NCBI GenBank assembly: GCA_025350815.1
Contig: JANXXE010000006.1
Coordinates: 1-64,000 of the forward strand
DNA: 64,000 nt
Direction: 5' to 3'
From: Myxococcales bacterium
Lineage (GTDB): Bacteria; Myxococcota_A; Polyangia; Fen-1088
Position numbers and translations under genes: made by a program. Each line of letters opens with the position of its first letter. The stretch's first letter is position 1. This document shows, piece by piece, positions 1 through 7,899 of this stretch. Under the pieces are notes generated by a model that had not been told where the DNA came from, searched no databases, and worked only from the letters and a program-made list of their open reading frames with translations.

Positions 1-2
1 TC

Positions 3-992
3 GGCGACGTGATTGCCGAGATCGAGGCCGGCGCATCCGCCGAGGCCCCGGCGGTTCAGCCCCACAAAGGCACGGACGGCCCGGCCAAGGCATCGCCCGC
101 GCTGCGGCGGCTGATGGCGGAAAATGATCTGGCGGCGTCCGACGTGCAGCCGACCGGCCCCGCCGGGCGCATCGTGAGGCAGGACGTCTTGCGCGCAGCC
201 GAGGGCAAACAGCCCAAGGAGACGGCGCCCGCCGAGGCGCGCGTGGCGCCGCCGCCCGTACCGACCGTGCCCACCCGCAAGGCGGAACCGGGCCCGCGCG
301 AACGCATCGTACCAATGACACCGATGCGCCGGACGGTCGCACGGCGTTTGCTCGAGGCGCAAAGCCAAGCGGCGATATTGACCACATTCAACGAGGTCAA
401 CATGGCGGCCGTCATGGCGCTGCGCGAGCGGTACCAAGAACAGTTCCAGAAGCGCCACGGCATCAAGCTGGGCTTCATGTCCTTCTACGTGAAAGCGGCC
501 GTCGATGCGCTGAAGGCCTTCCCGGTGGTGAACGCCGAAGTCCGCGGCACCGACATCGTCTACAAGGATCACTACGACATCGGCGTGGCGGTGGGCGGCG
601 GCAAGGGCCTGGTGGTGCCCGTGCTGCGCGACACCGACCGTCTGTCGCTGGCCGAAGTCGAACGCGGCATCGCGGAGCTGGCCGTCAAGGCGCGTGAGAA
701 TCGCCTGACGATGCAGGACCTTCAGGGCGGCACGTTCACCATTTCGAACGGCGGCATCTACGGATCGATGCTGTCGACACCCATTCTGAATCCGCCCCAA
801 AGCGGAATTCTGGGCCTGCACGCCATCCAGAAGCGCCCGGTCGCCGTCGGCGAGGCCATCGCACTGCGCCCCATGATGTACGTGGCGCTGTCCTACGATC
901 ACCGCATTATCGACGGCCGCGAGGCCGTGCAATTCCTCGTGCGCATCAAGGAATGCATCGAGGATCCCGAACGCATCCTGATCGAGGTCTAG
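3..992 (+). CDS. sucB: 2-oxoglutarate dehydrogenase E2 (dihydrolipoyllysine succinyltransferase), 3' part
   Basis: This is the E2 core of the 2-oxoglutarate dehydrogenase complex, which transfers succinyl groups from lipoate to CoA in the TCA cycle. The 5' end lies outside the window. The first visible residues ([10 protein letters not shown]) are the last strand of a lipoyl domain. An Ala/Pro linker follows, then a peripheral subunit-binding domain ([12 protein letters not shown]...[12 protein letters not shown]) and the acyltransferase domain ending with the catalytic HRIIDG (HxxxDG). The segments [17 protein letters not shown] and [11 protein letters not shown] fit SucB better than pyruvate or branched-chain E2. 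cysT starts 5 nt after the stop codon, so the two may be co-transcribed although no functional link is apparent. Confidence 0.93.
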   Translation, partial: GDVIAEIEAGASAEAPAVQPHKGTDGPAKASPALRRLMAENDLAASDVQPTGPAGRIVRQDVLRAAEGKQPKETAPAEARVAPPPVPTVPTRKAEPGPRERIVPMTPMRRTVARRLLEAQSQAAILTTFNEVNMAAVMALRERYQEQFQKRHGIKLGFMSFYVKAAVDALKAFPVVNAEVRGTDIVYKDHYDIGVAVGGGKGLVVPVLRDTDRLSLAEVERGIAELAVKARENRLTMQDLQGGTFTISNGGIYGSMLSTPILNPPQSGILGLHAIQKRPVAVGEAIALRPMMYVALSYDHRIIDGREAVQFLVRIKECIEDPERILIEV

Positions 993-997
993 GGCCC

Positions 998-1858
998 ATG
1001 GCCGCGGGCGCAGTCAAGACCCTGTCACGCGGGCCACGGCGGGGCAGTGTTCTGCCCGGCTTTCGCGGGACGTTCATCTACACGATGACGTACCTGTCGC
1101 TGGTCGTGTTGATTCCACTTGGCGCGCTGGTCCTGCAGACGACTCGTCTGACCTGGGCGCAGTTCTGGCAGACAGCGTCGTCGCCCCAGGCCGTGGCCGC
1201 CTACCGGTTAAGCTTCGGCGGGGCGCTGATCGCCGCCGCTGTGAATGCCGTGTTTGGCCTGCTGCTGGCCTGGGTTTTGGCCCGCTATAAATTTCCCGGG
1301 CGGGCGTTGCTGGATGCGCTGGTGGACCTGCCGCTGGCGCTGCCGACCGCCGTCGCCGGGATTGCGCTGGCGGCCATCTATTCGAAAAACGGGCTGCTGG
1401 GGGCGCGGTTGGACACGTGGGGAATCAACGTCGCCTTCGCACCGCTGGGCGTGGTGGTCGCCATGATCTTTGTCGGCATTCCCTTCGTTGTACGGACCGT
1501 GCAACCCGTGCTGATGGAAATTGACCCACAGGTGGAAGAAGCGGCGGCGGTCCTGGGGGCCAGCCGCCTACAGACCTTCGCGCGCGTGCTGCTGCCCGCC
1601 CTGATGCCGTCGCTCATCACCGGGTTCGCGCTGGCCTTCGCGCGCGCTCTGGGCGAATACGGCTCGGTGGTGTTCATCTCGGGCAATCTGCCCCTGCAGA
1701 CCGAAATCGTTCCTTTCCTGATCGCCAGCAAGCTGGACCAATTCGACTACGAGGGCGCGAACGCCCTGGCCGTGGTGATGCTGGTAGGCTCGTTCGCGCT
1801 GCTGCTGGTGACGAACGCGTTGCAGTCGTGGAGCCACGGGCGGGGCCGTCATGGTTAA
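998..1858 (+). CDS. cysT: Sulfate/thiosulfate ABC transporter permease CysT
   Basis: This is one of the two inner-membrane permeases of the CysTWA sulfate importer. The 286-residue protein has about six membrane segments and the permease EAA loop (EEAAAVLGASRLQTFARVLLP), where it docks the ATPase. The stretches DLPLALPTAVAGIALA and GEYGSVVFISGNLP are typical of CysT/CysU. An in-frame start exists at 953 inside sucB. ATG 998, which follows the sucB stop, was chosen because it gives the usual family length. The 3' end overlaps cysW by 8 nt. No cysA ATPase or sulfate-binding protein gene lies nearby in the window. Confidence 0.9.
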   Translation: MAAGAVKTLSRGPRRGSVLPGFRGTFIYTMTYLSLVVLIPLGALVLQTTRLTWAQFWQTASSPQAVAAYRLSFGGALIAAAVNAVFGLLLAWVLARYKFPGRALLDALVDLPLALPTAVAGIALAAIYSKNGLLGARLDTWGINVAFAPLGVVVAMIFVGIPFVVRTVQPVLMEIDPQVEEAAAVLGASRLQTFARVLLPALMPSLITGFALAFARALGEYGSVVFISGNLPLQTEIVPFLIASKLDQFDYEGANALAVVMLVGSFALLLVTNALQSWSHGRGRHG

Positions 1859-2711
1859 CCCGGGGGTGCGCCCGTACCATTCGGCGCACGCGCGCACCGA
1901 ACCCGCGGCGATTCGCGCGGCGTTGATCGCACTTGCCGTGGCCTTCTTGGCGCTGCTGGTGATGTTGCCGCTGGTGTCGGTTTTCTCGGAGGCATTCTCG
2001 AAGGGCGCGGGACCCTTCTTCCTTGCCATCAAGCATCCCGACACGAGGTCGGCGATTCGCCTGACCCTGCTGGTGGCAGCGATCGTGGTGCCGCTGAACG
2101 TGGCCTTCGGCGTCGCGGTGTCCTGGCTTATCGCCAAGTATCAGTTTAGGGGCAAAAACCTGATGCTGTCGCTGATTGATCTGCCGTTCAGCGTGTCGCC
2201 GGTGATCTCGGGAATGATCTTCGTGATCCTGTTTGGCAGCCGCAGCGTCATCGGCGGCTGGCTGGACGCCCACGACATCAAGATCATTTTTGCCGTACCC
2301 GGCATCGTTCTGGCCACGACTTTCGTGACCTTTCCGTTTGTCGCGCGCGAGATCCTACCTGTCATGCAGGCGTCCGGCAGCGACGAGGAAGAGGCCGCGC
2401 TGACCCTGGGCGCCGGGGGCTGGCGGATTTTCTTCCAGATCACGTTGCCCAAGATCAAGTGGGGCCTGCTGTACGGAATCATCCTGTGCAACGCGCGCAG
2501 CATGGGGGAATTCGGCGCGGTGTCGGTGGTCTCGGGCCACATCCACGGCGGCACGAACACCATGCCCTTGCAGGTGGAGATCCTCTACAACGGGCTTGGC
2601 CAGTACGACGTCGTGGGCGCCTTCGCCGTGGCGTCGTTGCTGGTGCTGATGACGCTGGTCACCCTTGTCATCAAGAAATCCATCGAGCTGGTGCAGAAGG
2701 CCCGCACGTGA
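1851..2711 (+). CDS. cysW: Sulfate/thiosulfate ABC transporter permease CysW
   Basis: This is the partner permease of CysT, 286 residues with six predicted membrane helices. The signatures SLIDLPFSVSPVISGMIFV and ARSMGEFGAVSVVSGHI and the EAA loop (EEEAALTLGAGGWRIFFQIT) are typical of CysW. It starts inside the end of cysT (8-nt overlap) and its TGA overlaps the GTG start of the next gene by 4 nt (GTGA), so translational coupling is likely. In most genomes cysA follows here; in this window a GT-C-like membrane protein takes that place. The ATPase must be encoded elsewhere, or the permeases serve another ATPase. Confidence 0.9.
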   Translation: MVNPGVRPYHSAHARTEPAAIRAALIALAVAFLALLVMLPLVSVFSEAFSKGAGPFFLAIKHPDTRSAIRLTLLVAAIVVPLNVAFGVAVSWLIAKYQFRGKNLMLSLIDLPFSVSPVISGMIFVILFGSRSVIGGWLDAHDIKIIFAVPGIVLATTFVTFPFVAREILPVMQASGSDEEEAALTLGAGGWRIFFQITLPKIKWGLLYGIILCNARSMGEFGAVSVVSGHIHGGTNTMPLQVEILYNGLGQYDVVGAFAVASLLVLMTLVTLVIKKSIELVQKART

Positions 2712-4330
2712 GCGAGCCGGTCGACCGAGAGGCGTTGCCGGCAGCACCCGCGCCCGAGCTCGGCCCCTTGCCGACCGTCTTGCCGCCGGCGCGCGCGCTG
2801 ACGCCGCTGCCTGTCCTGGCCCCGCTGCGCGCCCGGACGTTCTTCCTGTTCGCGCTGGTTTATCTGTACGCCTTCCCCTACTTCGATCAGTTGCGCAGCG
2901 CCAACGAAATGCCCCGGATCCTGATGACGCAGCAGATGGTCGACAGGCACACCTTCCGCGTCGACGAACGCCTGGGCGACATGGGTTCGCGCCTGGACCT
3001 GTCGCGCGGCCCCGACGGCCACTGGTACCCGAACAAGGCACCAGGCCCTTCGTTTCTGGCGGTGCCGGCCTATCTTCTGTGCAAGCTGTTCGGGGCGAAA
3101 TCGCTGGGCGCCTGCACCTGGGCGTTCCGCGTGACGGCCGTGACGCTGCCGGCGCTGCTATTTCTTCCGTTCTTCTACCGCCTGACCCGGCGGTTCACGC
3201 CCGACGAGCCCGCGCGCCGAACGACGCTGGCGGCGTACGCGCTGGCCTCGCCCGCCCTGCCCTACGGCATCCTGTTCATGTCGCACCAGGTGGCGGCGGT
3301 CACCGCGGGTGCCAGCTTCATCGCCGCAGTGGCGACGGTCCGGGGCGACGCACGCCGCCCGACCATCACAACGATGGCCGTGGGTTTCTTCGCCGCGCTG
3401 GCGGTGATGATGGACTACCAGGCCAGCCTGGCCGTCCTGCTAATTGGCCTGTACCTGGTGATCCGATCGCCACATCGACTGCGTTCGGTCGCCTTGGCGT
3501 GCATAGGCGGCAGCCCGGTGGCGGCAGCCCTTGGCGCCTACCACGCGGCCTGCTTCGGCTCGCCGCTCAAGACCGGTTACAACTTTTCGGTCGACACGGT
3601 GACCCGCGAGGGCTTCATGGGCATCGTCGGGCCCAGCCGAGAATCGTTCTTCAGTACGGTCTTCATGCCGGCCAACGGCATTGTCGTCCTGGCCCCCTGG
3701 GTGCTACTGGCCGTCGTCGGTGGCATCGCCGTCGCCGCCGATCGCGACGCCCGCAAGCGCATTGGCGCCGAGGCGCTGGTCTGTGCGGCCATCTTCGTCG
3801 TCTACGTGGCGTTCCTGTCGTCGTTGGTCCCATACATGGCCCGCGGCGGCTGGTGCGTGGGGCCCCGCTACATGACCGTGTCGCTGCCCTTCATCGCATG
3901 GCTGGCCACCGCCGGCTTTGCAGCCGCCGACCGGCGGACCATTACCAGTGTACTGGCCCGATCCTTGGTCATTGCATCAGGGGTCGTCTACGTGGCCACC
4001 GCCACCACCTATCCCCACTGGCCCGACCAGCTACAAAATCCCCTCTACGAACTCGTCTTTCGCCTGATCTACCGGGGATACGCCGTGCACTCGCTGGGTA
4101 CCGCCGCCGGCCTGCGCGGGATCGCATCGCTGCTGCCGCTGTATCTGGGCGCCCTGGTTCTGATGTTGTGGCTGGTCGGTCTCGGGCGGCGGCGTGCCTG
4201 GCAAACGACAGCCCTTGCCTGCGTGCTTGCCGCCGGCGTCGTCGCAGGACACCGCGCGTTCCCGCTGACAGGTCCTTACTCGGACAGGGCGTGGGCGTAC
4301 ATCACGTCAACCTGGGAGCCCAAGCGCTGA
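2708..4330 (+). CDS. GT-C-like multi-pass membrane protein (paralogue of 53113-54639)
   Basis: This is an integral membrane protein of 540 residues with about 10-12 hydrophobic helices. A soluble loop after the first helix holds NEMPRILMTQQMV and PNKAPGPSFLAVPAYLL. The layout resembles GT-C glycosyltransferases of the ArnT/PMT type, which use lipid-linked sugars, but no catalytic residue can be assigned with certainty. A second gene in this window (53113-54639, minus) encodes a clear paralogue sharing FPYF...NE..RI.MT, the SKAPG/NKAPG motif, GLRG..SLLP and a C-terminal WEP(K/H)R. GTG 2708 was chosen because it overlaps the cysW stop by 4 nt; an in-frame start at 2459 lies inside cysW and is rejected. 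Confidence 0.65.
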   Translation: MSEPVDREALPAAPAPELGPLPTVLPPARALTPLPVLAPLRARTFFLFALVYLYAFPYFDQLRSANEMPRILMTQQMVDRHTFRVDERLGDMGSRLDLSRGPDGHWYPNKAPGPSFLAVPAYLLCKLFGAKSLGACTWAFRVTAVTLPALLFLPFFYRLTRRFTPDEPARRTTLAAYALASPALPYGILFMSHQVAAVTAGASFIAAVATVRGDARRPTITTMAVGFFAALAVMMDYQASLAVLLIGLYLVIRSPHRLRSVALACIGGSPVAAALGAYHAACFGSPLKTGYNFSVDTVTREGFMGIVGPSRESFFSTVFMPANGIVVLAPWVLLAVVGGIAVAADRDARKRIGAEALVCAAIFVVYVAFLSSLVPYMARGGWCVGPRYMTVSLPFIAWLATAGFAAADRRTITSVLARSLVIASGVVYVATATTYPHWPDQLQNPLYELVFRLIYRGYAVHSLGTAAGLRGIASLLPLYLGALVLMLWLVGLGRRRAWQTTALACVLAAGVVAGHRAFPLTGPYSDRAWAYITSTWEPKR

Positions 4331-4347
4331 TCCGGCGCCACCCGGGG

Positions 4348-5826
4348 CTACTTTTCAGCCTGGACCACGAACTGGTAGGCGAACAACTCGGGCTTCCAGC
4401 GCGCTGCCTGGTACTGCAAAGCATCCACAACCGAAGTGACCTGTTCCAACGCCGGGACGGCCTCGGCAATCTTCTCGACCGGGATGACGGTCCAGTCCTC
4501 GTCGCTAACGGTGAAGCCCGCGTTCTTCACGAGACTGCGGAAGGTGTCCCGCGTGTAAAGGTGCACGTGCGTTTCGTCGAGTATGCCGCGCGGCGCGTAC
4601 GCGAATCGGCCCGACAGCAGTTGCAGCCGCACGTACCACAGCGCCACATTGCCGGTGGACGCGATGATGCGCCCCTCGGGCCGCAGCCAGTTGCGGCAGC
4701 GCTTCAGGATGCTGGTGTCGCGTAGGTGCTCAAGAACGTCCGCGAACACGACATAGTCGAAATCCTTTTCCGCGGGCGCCCAGTCGCCGCCGTCGAGATC
4801 GGCCACGTAAAACGACGCGCAGGCCTCGCGCGCGGCCTGGTCGTCGCGGGAATCCACGCCCACCACCGTGCAACCTTTTTCGGCAAGCGCGCGGGCGAGA
4901 TAGCCGCCGGCGCAGCCGACATCCAGAACCCGCGAGTTGGGCGCCACGGCGTCGATGATCCGGCGGTGGCTGGAATAGGGCGAAAACTTCTCACCATATG
5001 TTGGCACCGGCACATGCGCGTACTCGGGCTTGTGTACGAGGCCCGCCTGGTGGCAGCGGTAGTCGACGACCGCCCGGGCGACGTCGCGCGCGTATTTCAG
5101 TCCGTTGACGTGGCAGATCTCGTCGCCATAGTAGGTCGGGATCGGGACTTCCTTGATGCGCAGGCCGCCCGCCTTCAGCTGAATGATGATCTGCGTGTCG
5201 AAATGGAAATCGTCGCTGTTGTGCTCGAACGGGATCTTCTTCAGCGCCTCGACCGAATACGCCCGGTAGCCCGAATGAAATTCGGACAGGTTCATTTCCA
5301 AAAACGCATTTTCGAAGCGCGTGAGGATCTTGTTGCCGAGGTACTTGTATAACGGCATGCCCCCGCGCCGGGCCGAACCCGGGTCCAGCATGCGCGATCC
5401 GAACACGGCGTCGGCCTGTCCGTCGATGATGGGCGCCAGCAAATTGGGCATGGCCTCGGGCGCGTACTGCCCGTCGCCGTGCAACAGCACGACGATGTCG
5501 AATCCGTTTTCGATCGCGTACTTGTAGCCCAGCTTCTGGTTGCCGCCGTAGCCCCGGTTGACCGGGTTCCGGAACACCTGCAGCTCGGGCATGTTGCGGA
5601 CCAGCTTGTAGCCCTGTCCGACCAAGAAGGTGTCGTCGCTGGACGCGTCGTCGAAGACGCAGATCTCGTTCAGCTGCGAGCGCACCTCGCGCGGGATGCG
5701 GTCCAGCACCCGCGCCAGCGTCGACGCCGCGTTGTAGGCGACCACGTGTACCATGATGCGCGGCGCGCGGGCCGGCCCCGAGGTCGGCACCGGCGCCATT
5801 TTTGGGGACAATCGACTGCTGCTCAC
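4348..5826 (-). CDS. Bifunctional GT2 glycosyltransferase / SAM-dependent methyltransferase
   Basis: This is a 492-residue two-domain protein. Residues about 25-260 form a GT-A fold family 2 glycosyltransferase resembling dolichyl-phosphate mannosyltransferases. It has FDDASSDDT, the metal-binding HGDGQ and FHSGYRAYSV. Residues about 290-490 form a class I methyltransferase with the SAM-binding motif VLDVGCAGGYLA, the acidic VVGVDS strand end and VVFADVLEHL. It probably makes and modifies a lipid-linked sugar or an envelope glycan; the substrates are unknown. It converges on the GT-C-like gene with an 18-nt gap, a sensible pairing if that protein uses the product. The GTG start at 5826 lacks a clear ribosome site, and ATG at 5799 is an alternative start. 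Confidence 0.82.
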   Translation of the reverse strand: MSSSRLSPKMAPVPTSGPARAPRIMVHVVAYNAASTLARVLDRIPREVRSQLNEICVFDDASSDDTFLVGQGYKLVRNMPELQVFRNPVNRGYGGNQKLGYKYAIENGFDIVVLLHGDGQYAPEAMPNLLAPIIDGQADAVFGSRMLDPGSARRGGMPLYKYLGNKILTRFENAFLEMNLSEFHSGYRAYSVEALKKIPFEHNSDDFHFDTQIIIQLKAGGLRIKEVPIPTYYGDEICHVNGLKYARDVARAVVDYRCHQAGLVHKPEYAHVPVPTYGEKFSPYSSHRRIIDAVAPNSRVLDVGCAGGYLARALAEKGCTVVGVDSRDDQAAREACASFYVADLDGGDWAPAEKDFDYVVFADVLEHLRDTSILKRCRNWLRPEGRIIASTGNVALWYVRLQLLSGRFAYAPRGILDETHVHLYTRDTFRSLVKNAGFTVSDEDWTVIPVEKIAEAVPALEQVTSVVDALQYQAARWKPELFAYQFVVQAEK

Positions 5827-5940
5827 GGGGGGGAAATGTAGCAGGTCGGCCGGGGTGGGAACCAGCCGGGGCCCCGCCAGCGCCTGGCGAAAGGCACCCG
5901 TCGCTTGCCGGCGCGTCGTCTGCTAGACAGGCACCCGACC

Positions 5941-7218
5941 ATGCAGCCAGGCCGCATCTTGATTGGGGTTGTCGTCGGCGCAGCCGGGGGCCTGCTGGTG
6001 CATGCCCTGGCCCCGGGGGCGCCCGCGGTCGACTGGGTGACCGCCAACCTGGCGATTCCGCTTGGCCAGATATTCCTGCGCCTGCTGTTCATGCTGGTGG
6101 TGCCGCTGCTGTTTTCGGCCCTGGTGATGGGGGTGGCGTCCATCGAGCTGGGTGCGCTGGGGCGCCTGGGCGGCAAGACGCTGGTGTACACGGTGGCCGT
6201 GTCGTTCGTGGCGGTGGTGATTGGCCTTGTCCTGGTGAATGTCATCCGGCCGGGCGAAGGCGCCGGGGCCGCAGGCGCCCTGGCCAGCCTGGCCCGCGCA
6301 GGCAAGGGGGCCCTGACACCGGCGGCTGCCCCCGCGCCCGTCGATCAATCGGTGGCCGGCCTGATCGTGGCCATGGTGCCCGACAACCCCGTCAAGGCCG
6401 CGGCCAGCGGCGACATGATTGGCCTGATCATTTTTTCTGTGATCTTTGGCGTCGCGCTGGCGCTGACCCGGACCGAGTCAGCGGGACGCCTGCGGGATGC
6501 CATTGCGGGCCTGTACGACGTCATGATGACGTGCATCGATGGCGTTCTGAAGCTGGCGCCGATCGGCGTCGGGGCGCTGCTGTTTTCGATGACCGTTCGG
6601 CTGGGGACGCAATTGCTGGGGCAACTGGCGGCCTACGTGGGCGTCGTTCTTCTGGGCCTGGCAATTCACCTGTTCGTTGTCTATTCAGTCCTGCTGAAGG
6701 TGTTGGCGCGGCACAGCCCGTGGCTCTTCTTCCGCGCGGTCAAACTGGCCATGGTGACCGCCTTCGCGACGGCGTCCTCCAGCGCGTCCTTGCCGACGGC
6801 GCTGAAGGTGGCCGACGAAGAGCTGCACCTGCCCCGGGACGTCAGTCGCTTCGTCCTGACCGCGGGCGCGACCATGAACCAGAACGGCACCGCGCTGTTC
6901 GAAGGCGTGACCGTGCTGTTCCTGGCCCAACTGGCCGGCGTGAAGCTGGGGATCCCCCAGCAGGCGCTGGTCATGATCGTATGCGTCCTGGCGGGGGTGG
7001 GCACCGCCGGGGTACCCGCCGGATCGCTGCCGGTGCTCGCCATGATCCTGGGCATGCTGAAGATCCCCCCCGAGGGCCTGGGCCTGATCATGGGCGTCGA
7101 CCGCCTGCTGGACATGTGCCGGACGACCCTCAACGTGACCGGCGACCTGGTCGCAGCGGTCTGTATTGCGGGGCCCAAGCCCTGGCCGGGGGCGGCCCAG
7201 ACAGACGATAATCCCTGA
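5941..7218 (+). CDS. Dicarboxylate/amino acid:cation symporter (DAACS family)
   Basis: This inner-membrane secondary transporter belongs to the GltP/DctA family and imports C4-dicarboxylates or acidic amino acids with Na+ or H+. The 425-residue protein carries the family signatures in order: the serine-rich hairpin SSSASLP, NQNGTALFEGVTVLFLAQ, GTAGVPAGSLPVLAMIL and the last-helix motif DRLLDMCRTTLNVTGD. Arg in that last motif is usually tied to an acidic amino acid or dicarboxylate side chain, but the exact substrate cannot be decided. ATG 5941 was chosen over an in-frame TTG at 5905 because hydrophobic residues begin immediately. The stop codon lies inside the first box of the CTGAT repeat array. 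Confidence 0.88.
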   Translation: MQPGRILIGVVVGAAGGLLVHALAPGAPAVDWVTANLAIPLGQIFLRLLFMLVVPLLFSALVMGVASIELGALGRLGGKTLVYTVAVSFVAVVIGLVLVNVIRPGEGAGAAGALASLARAGKGALTPAAAPAPVDQSVAGLIVAMVPDNPVKAAASGDMIGLIIFSVIFGVALALTRTESAGRLRDAIAGLYDVMMTCIDGVLKLAPIGVGALLFSMTVRLGTQLLGQLAAYVGVVLLGLAIHLFVVYSVLLKVLARHSPWLFFRAVKLAMVTAFATASSSASLPTALKVADEELHLPRDVSRFVLTAGATMNQNGTALFEGVTVLFLAQLAGVKLGIPQQALVMIVCVLAGVGTAGVPAGSLPVLAMILGMLKIPPEGLGLIMGVDRLLDMCRTTLNVTGDLVAAVCIAGPKPWPGAAQTDDNP

Positions 7219-7253
7219 TAGAACCCTGATGAAACACTGATGGCTAATCTGAT
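7215..7253 (+). repeat. Four CTGAT boxes at 11, 11 and 12 bp spacing
   Basis: CTGAT occurs at 7215, 7226, 7237 and 7249, each followed by an A-rich or GG spacer. A weaker CTGAC lies at 7287. The roughly one-helical-turn phasing resembles the direct repeats bound by OmpR/PhoB-type response regulators. It lies in the 78-bp gap before the gene at 7297 and overlaps the symporter stop codon. The binding role is an inference. Confidence 0.5.
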
Positions 7254-7296
7254 GGGAAAGTTGCTCTATCCCATCAATCCACTAATCTGACCGTCG

Positions 7297-7890
7297 GTGA
7301 TTGCATCACTTCAGCGCTCTCGTTCATCCATCAGGCCTCCGGCGGGATTTGAGGATTACCTGACCCGCCGCCAGGCCGCCGCTGAACTGGGGCTGCCGAG
7401 CGACTTCAAGGTCCGACAGCTTGAAAAAGAGGGGCGCCTTCACCCGGTGCGGGGCGCGATGGGAACGGCTTTTTACCCGCGGGCCGAGGTGCTGGGCCTG
7501 CGGGCCCGCCTTGGACTGGGGGGGGGGCCGGCTTTGTCGCGCAGGCGCTGGACCGATGCCGAGTTGATTGCCCTGCTGCGCGCCGGCAAGGCCGCAGGAC
7601 CCGTCCGAACGGTGGCCGATCTGGTGGTGGAGACGGGAATCAGCATCACCCGGGCCGAGAAGGTCCACCGCTTCTGGCTGCGCAACGACACCTGGCAGGC
7701 CCCGGAAGCCGTGGCCACAGTGGCCCTGTCGCCGACGTCGCCGACATCGCCGACGTCCGCGTCCACCGAGCGTCGTCGCCCCGACCGCATCAGTCACGAT
7801 GCGCTGATCCAGCAGATGCGCGATCCCGACCCGCGGGTGCGGGCGGCGGCCTTCGACAAGCTGCGACCTGCGCGGCCCCGACACGGCTAA
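7297..7890 (+). CDS. Hypothetical protein with HTH-like N-terminus
   Basis: A protein of 197 residues whose family was not recognised. Residues about 20-70 (YLTRRQAAAELGLPSDFKVRQLEKEG...FYPRAEV) look like a MerR/excisionase-type winged helix. A second basic helical region (WTDAELIALLRAGKAAGP...GISITRAEKVHRF) follows. Next come a Ser-Pro-Thr repeat encoded by 9-bp units and a C-terminal DPDPRVRAAAFDKLR that resembles a single HEAT-like turn. A DNA-binding role is inferred. A run of ten G at 7518-7527 lies in the coding sequence. The GTG start at 7297 is the first after the CTGAT array. The stop is 9 nt before the dehydrogenase gene. Confidence 0.6.
   Translation: MIASLQRSRSSIRPPAGFEDYLTRRQAAAELGLPSDFKVRQLEKEGRLHPVRGAMGTAFYPRAEVLGLRARLGLGGGPALSRRRWTDAELIALLRAGKAAGPVRTVADLVVETGISITRAEKVHRFWLRNDTWQAPEAVATVALSPTSPTSPTSASTERRRPDRISHDALIQQMRDPDPRVRAAAFDKLRPARPRHG
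7518..7527 (+). repeat. G10 homopolymer inside a coding sequence
   Basis: Ten consecutive G encode part of GLGGGP in the HTH-like protein. A change of one base would shift the frame. It is either a slippage-prone site or a place where the assembly deserves checking. Confidence 0.6.
7729..7755 (+). repeat. Three tandem 9-bp units encoding SPT repeats
   Basis: The unit TCGCCGACG/A is repeated three times in frame and encodes Ser-Pro-Thr triplets in the linker of the HTH-like protein. It looks like a low-complexity linker expansion. Confidence 0.6.
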
Positions 7891-7899
7891 AGTGGCGCC

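Noticed and set aside
2665..4725. Long plus-strand frame of 686 codons
   Set aside because: It is out of frame with the GT-C-like gene and partly antisense to the GT2/methyltransferase gene. The translation is Arg/Gly/Pro-rich with no domain, as expected for shadow frames in GC-rich DNA.
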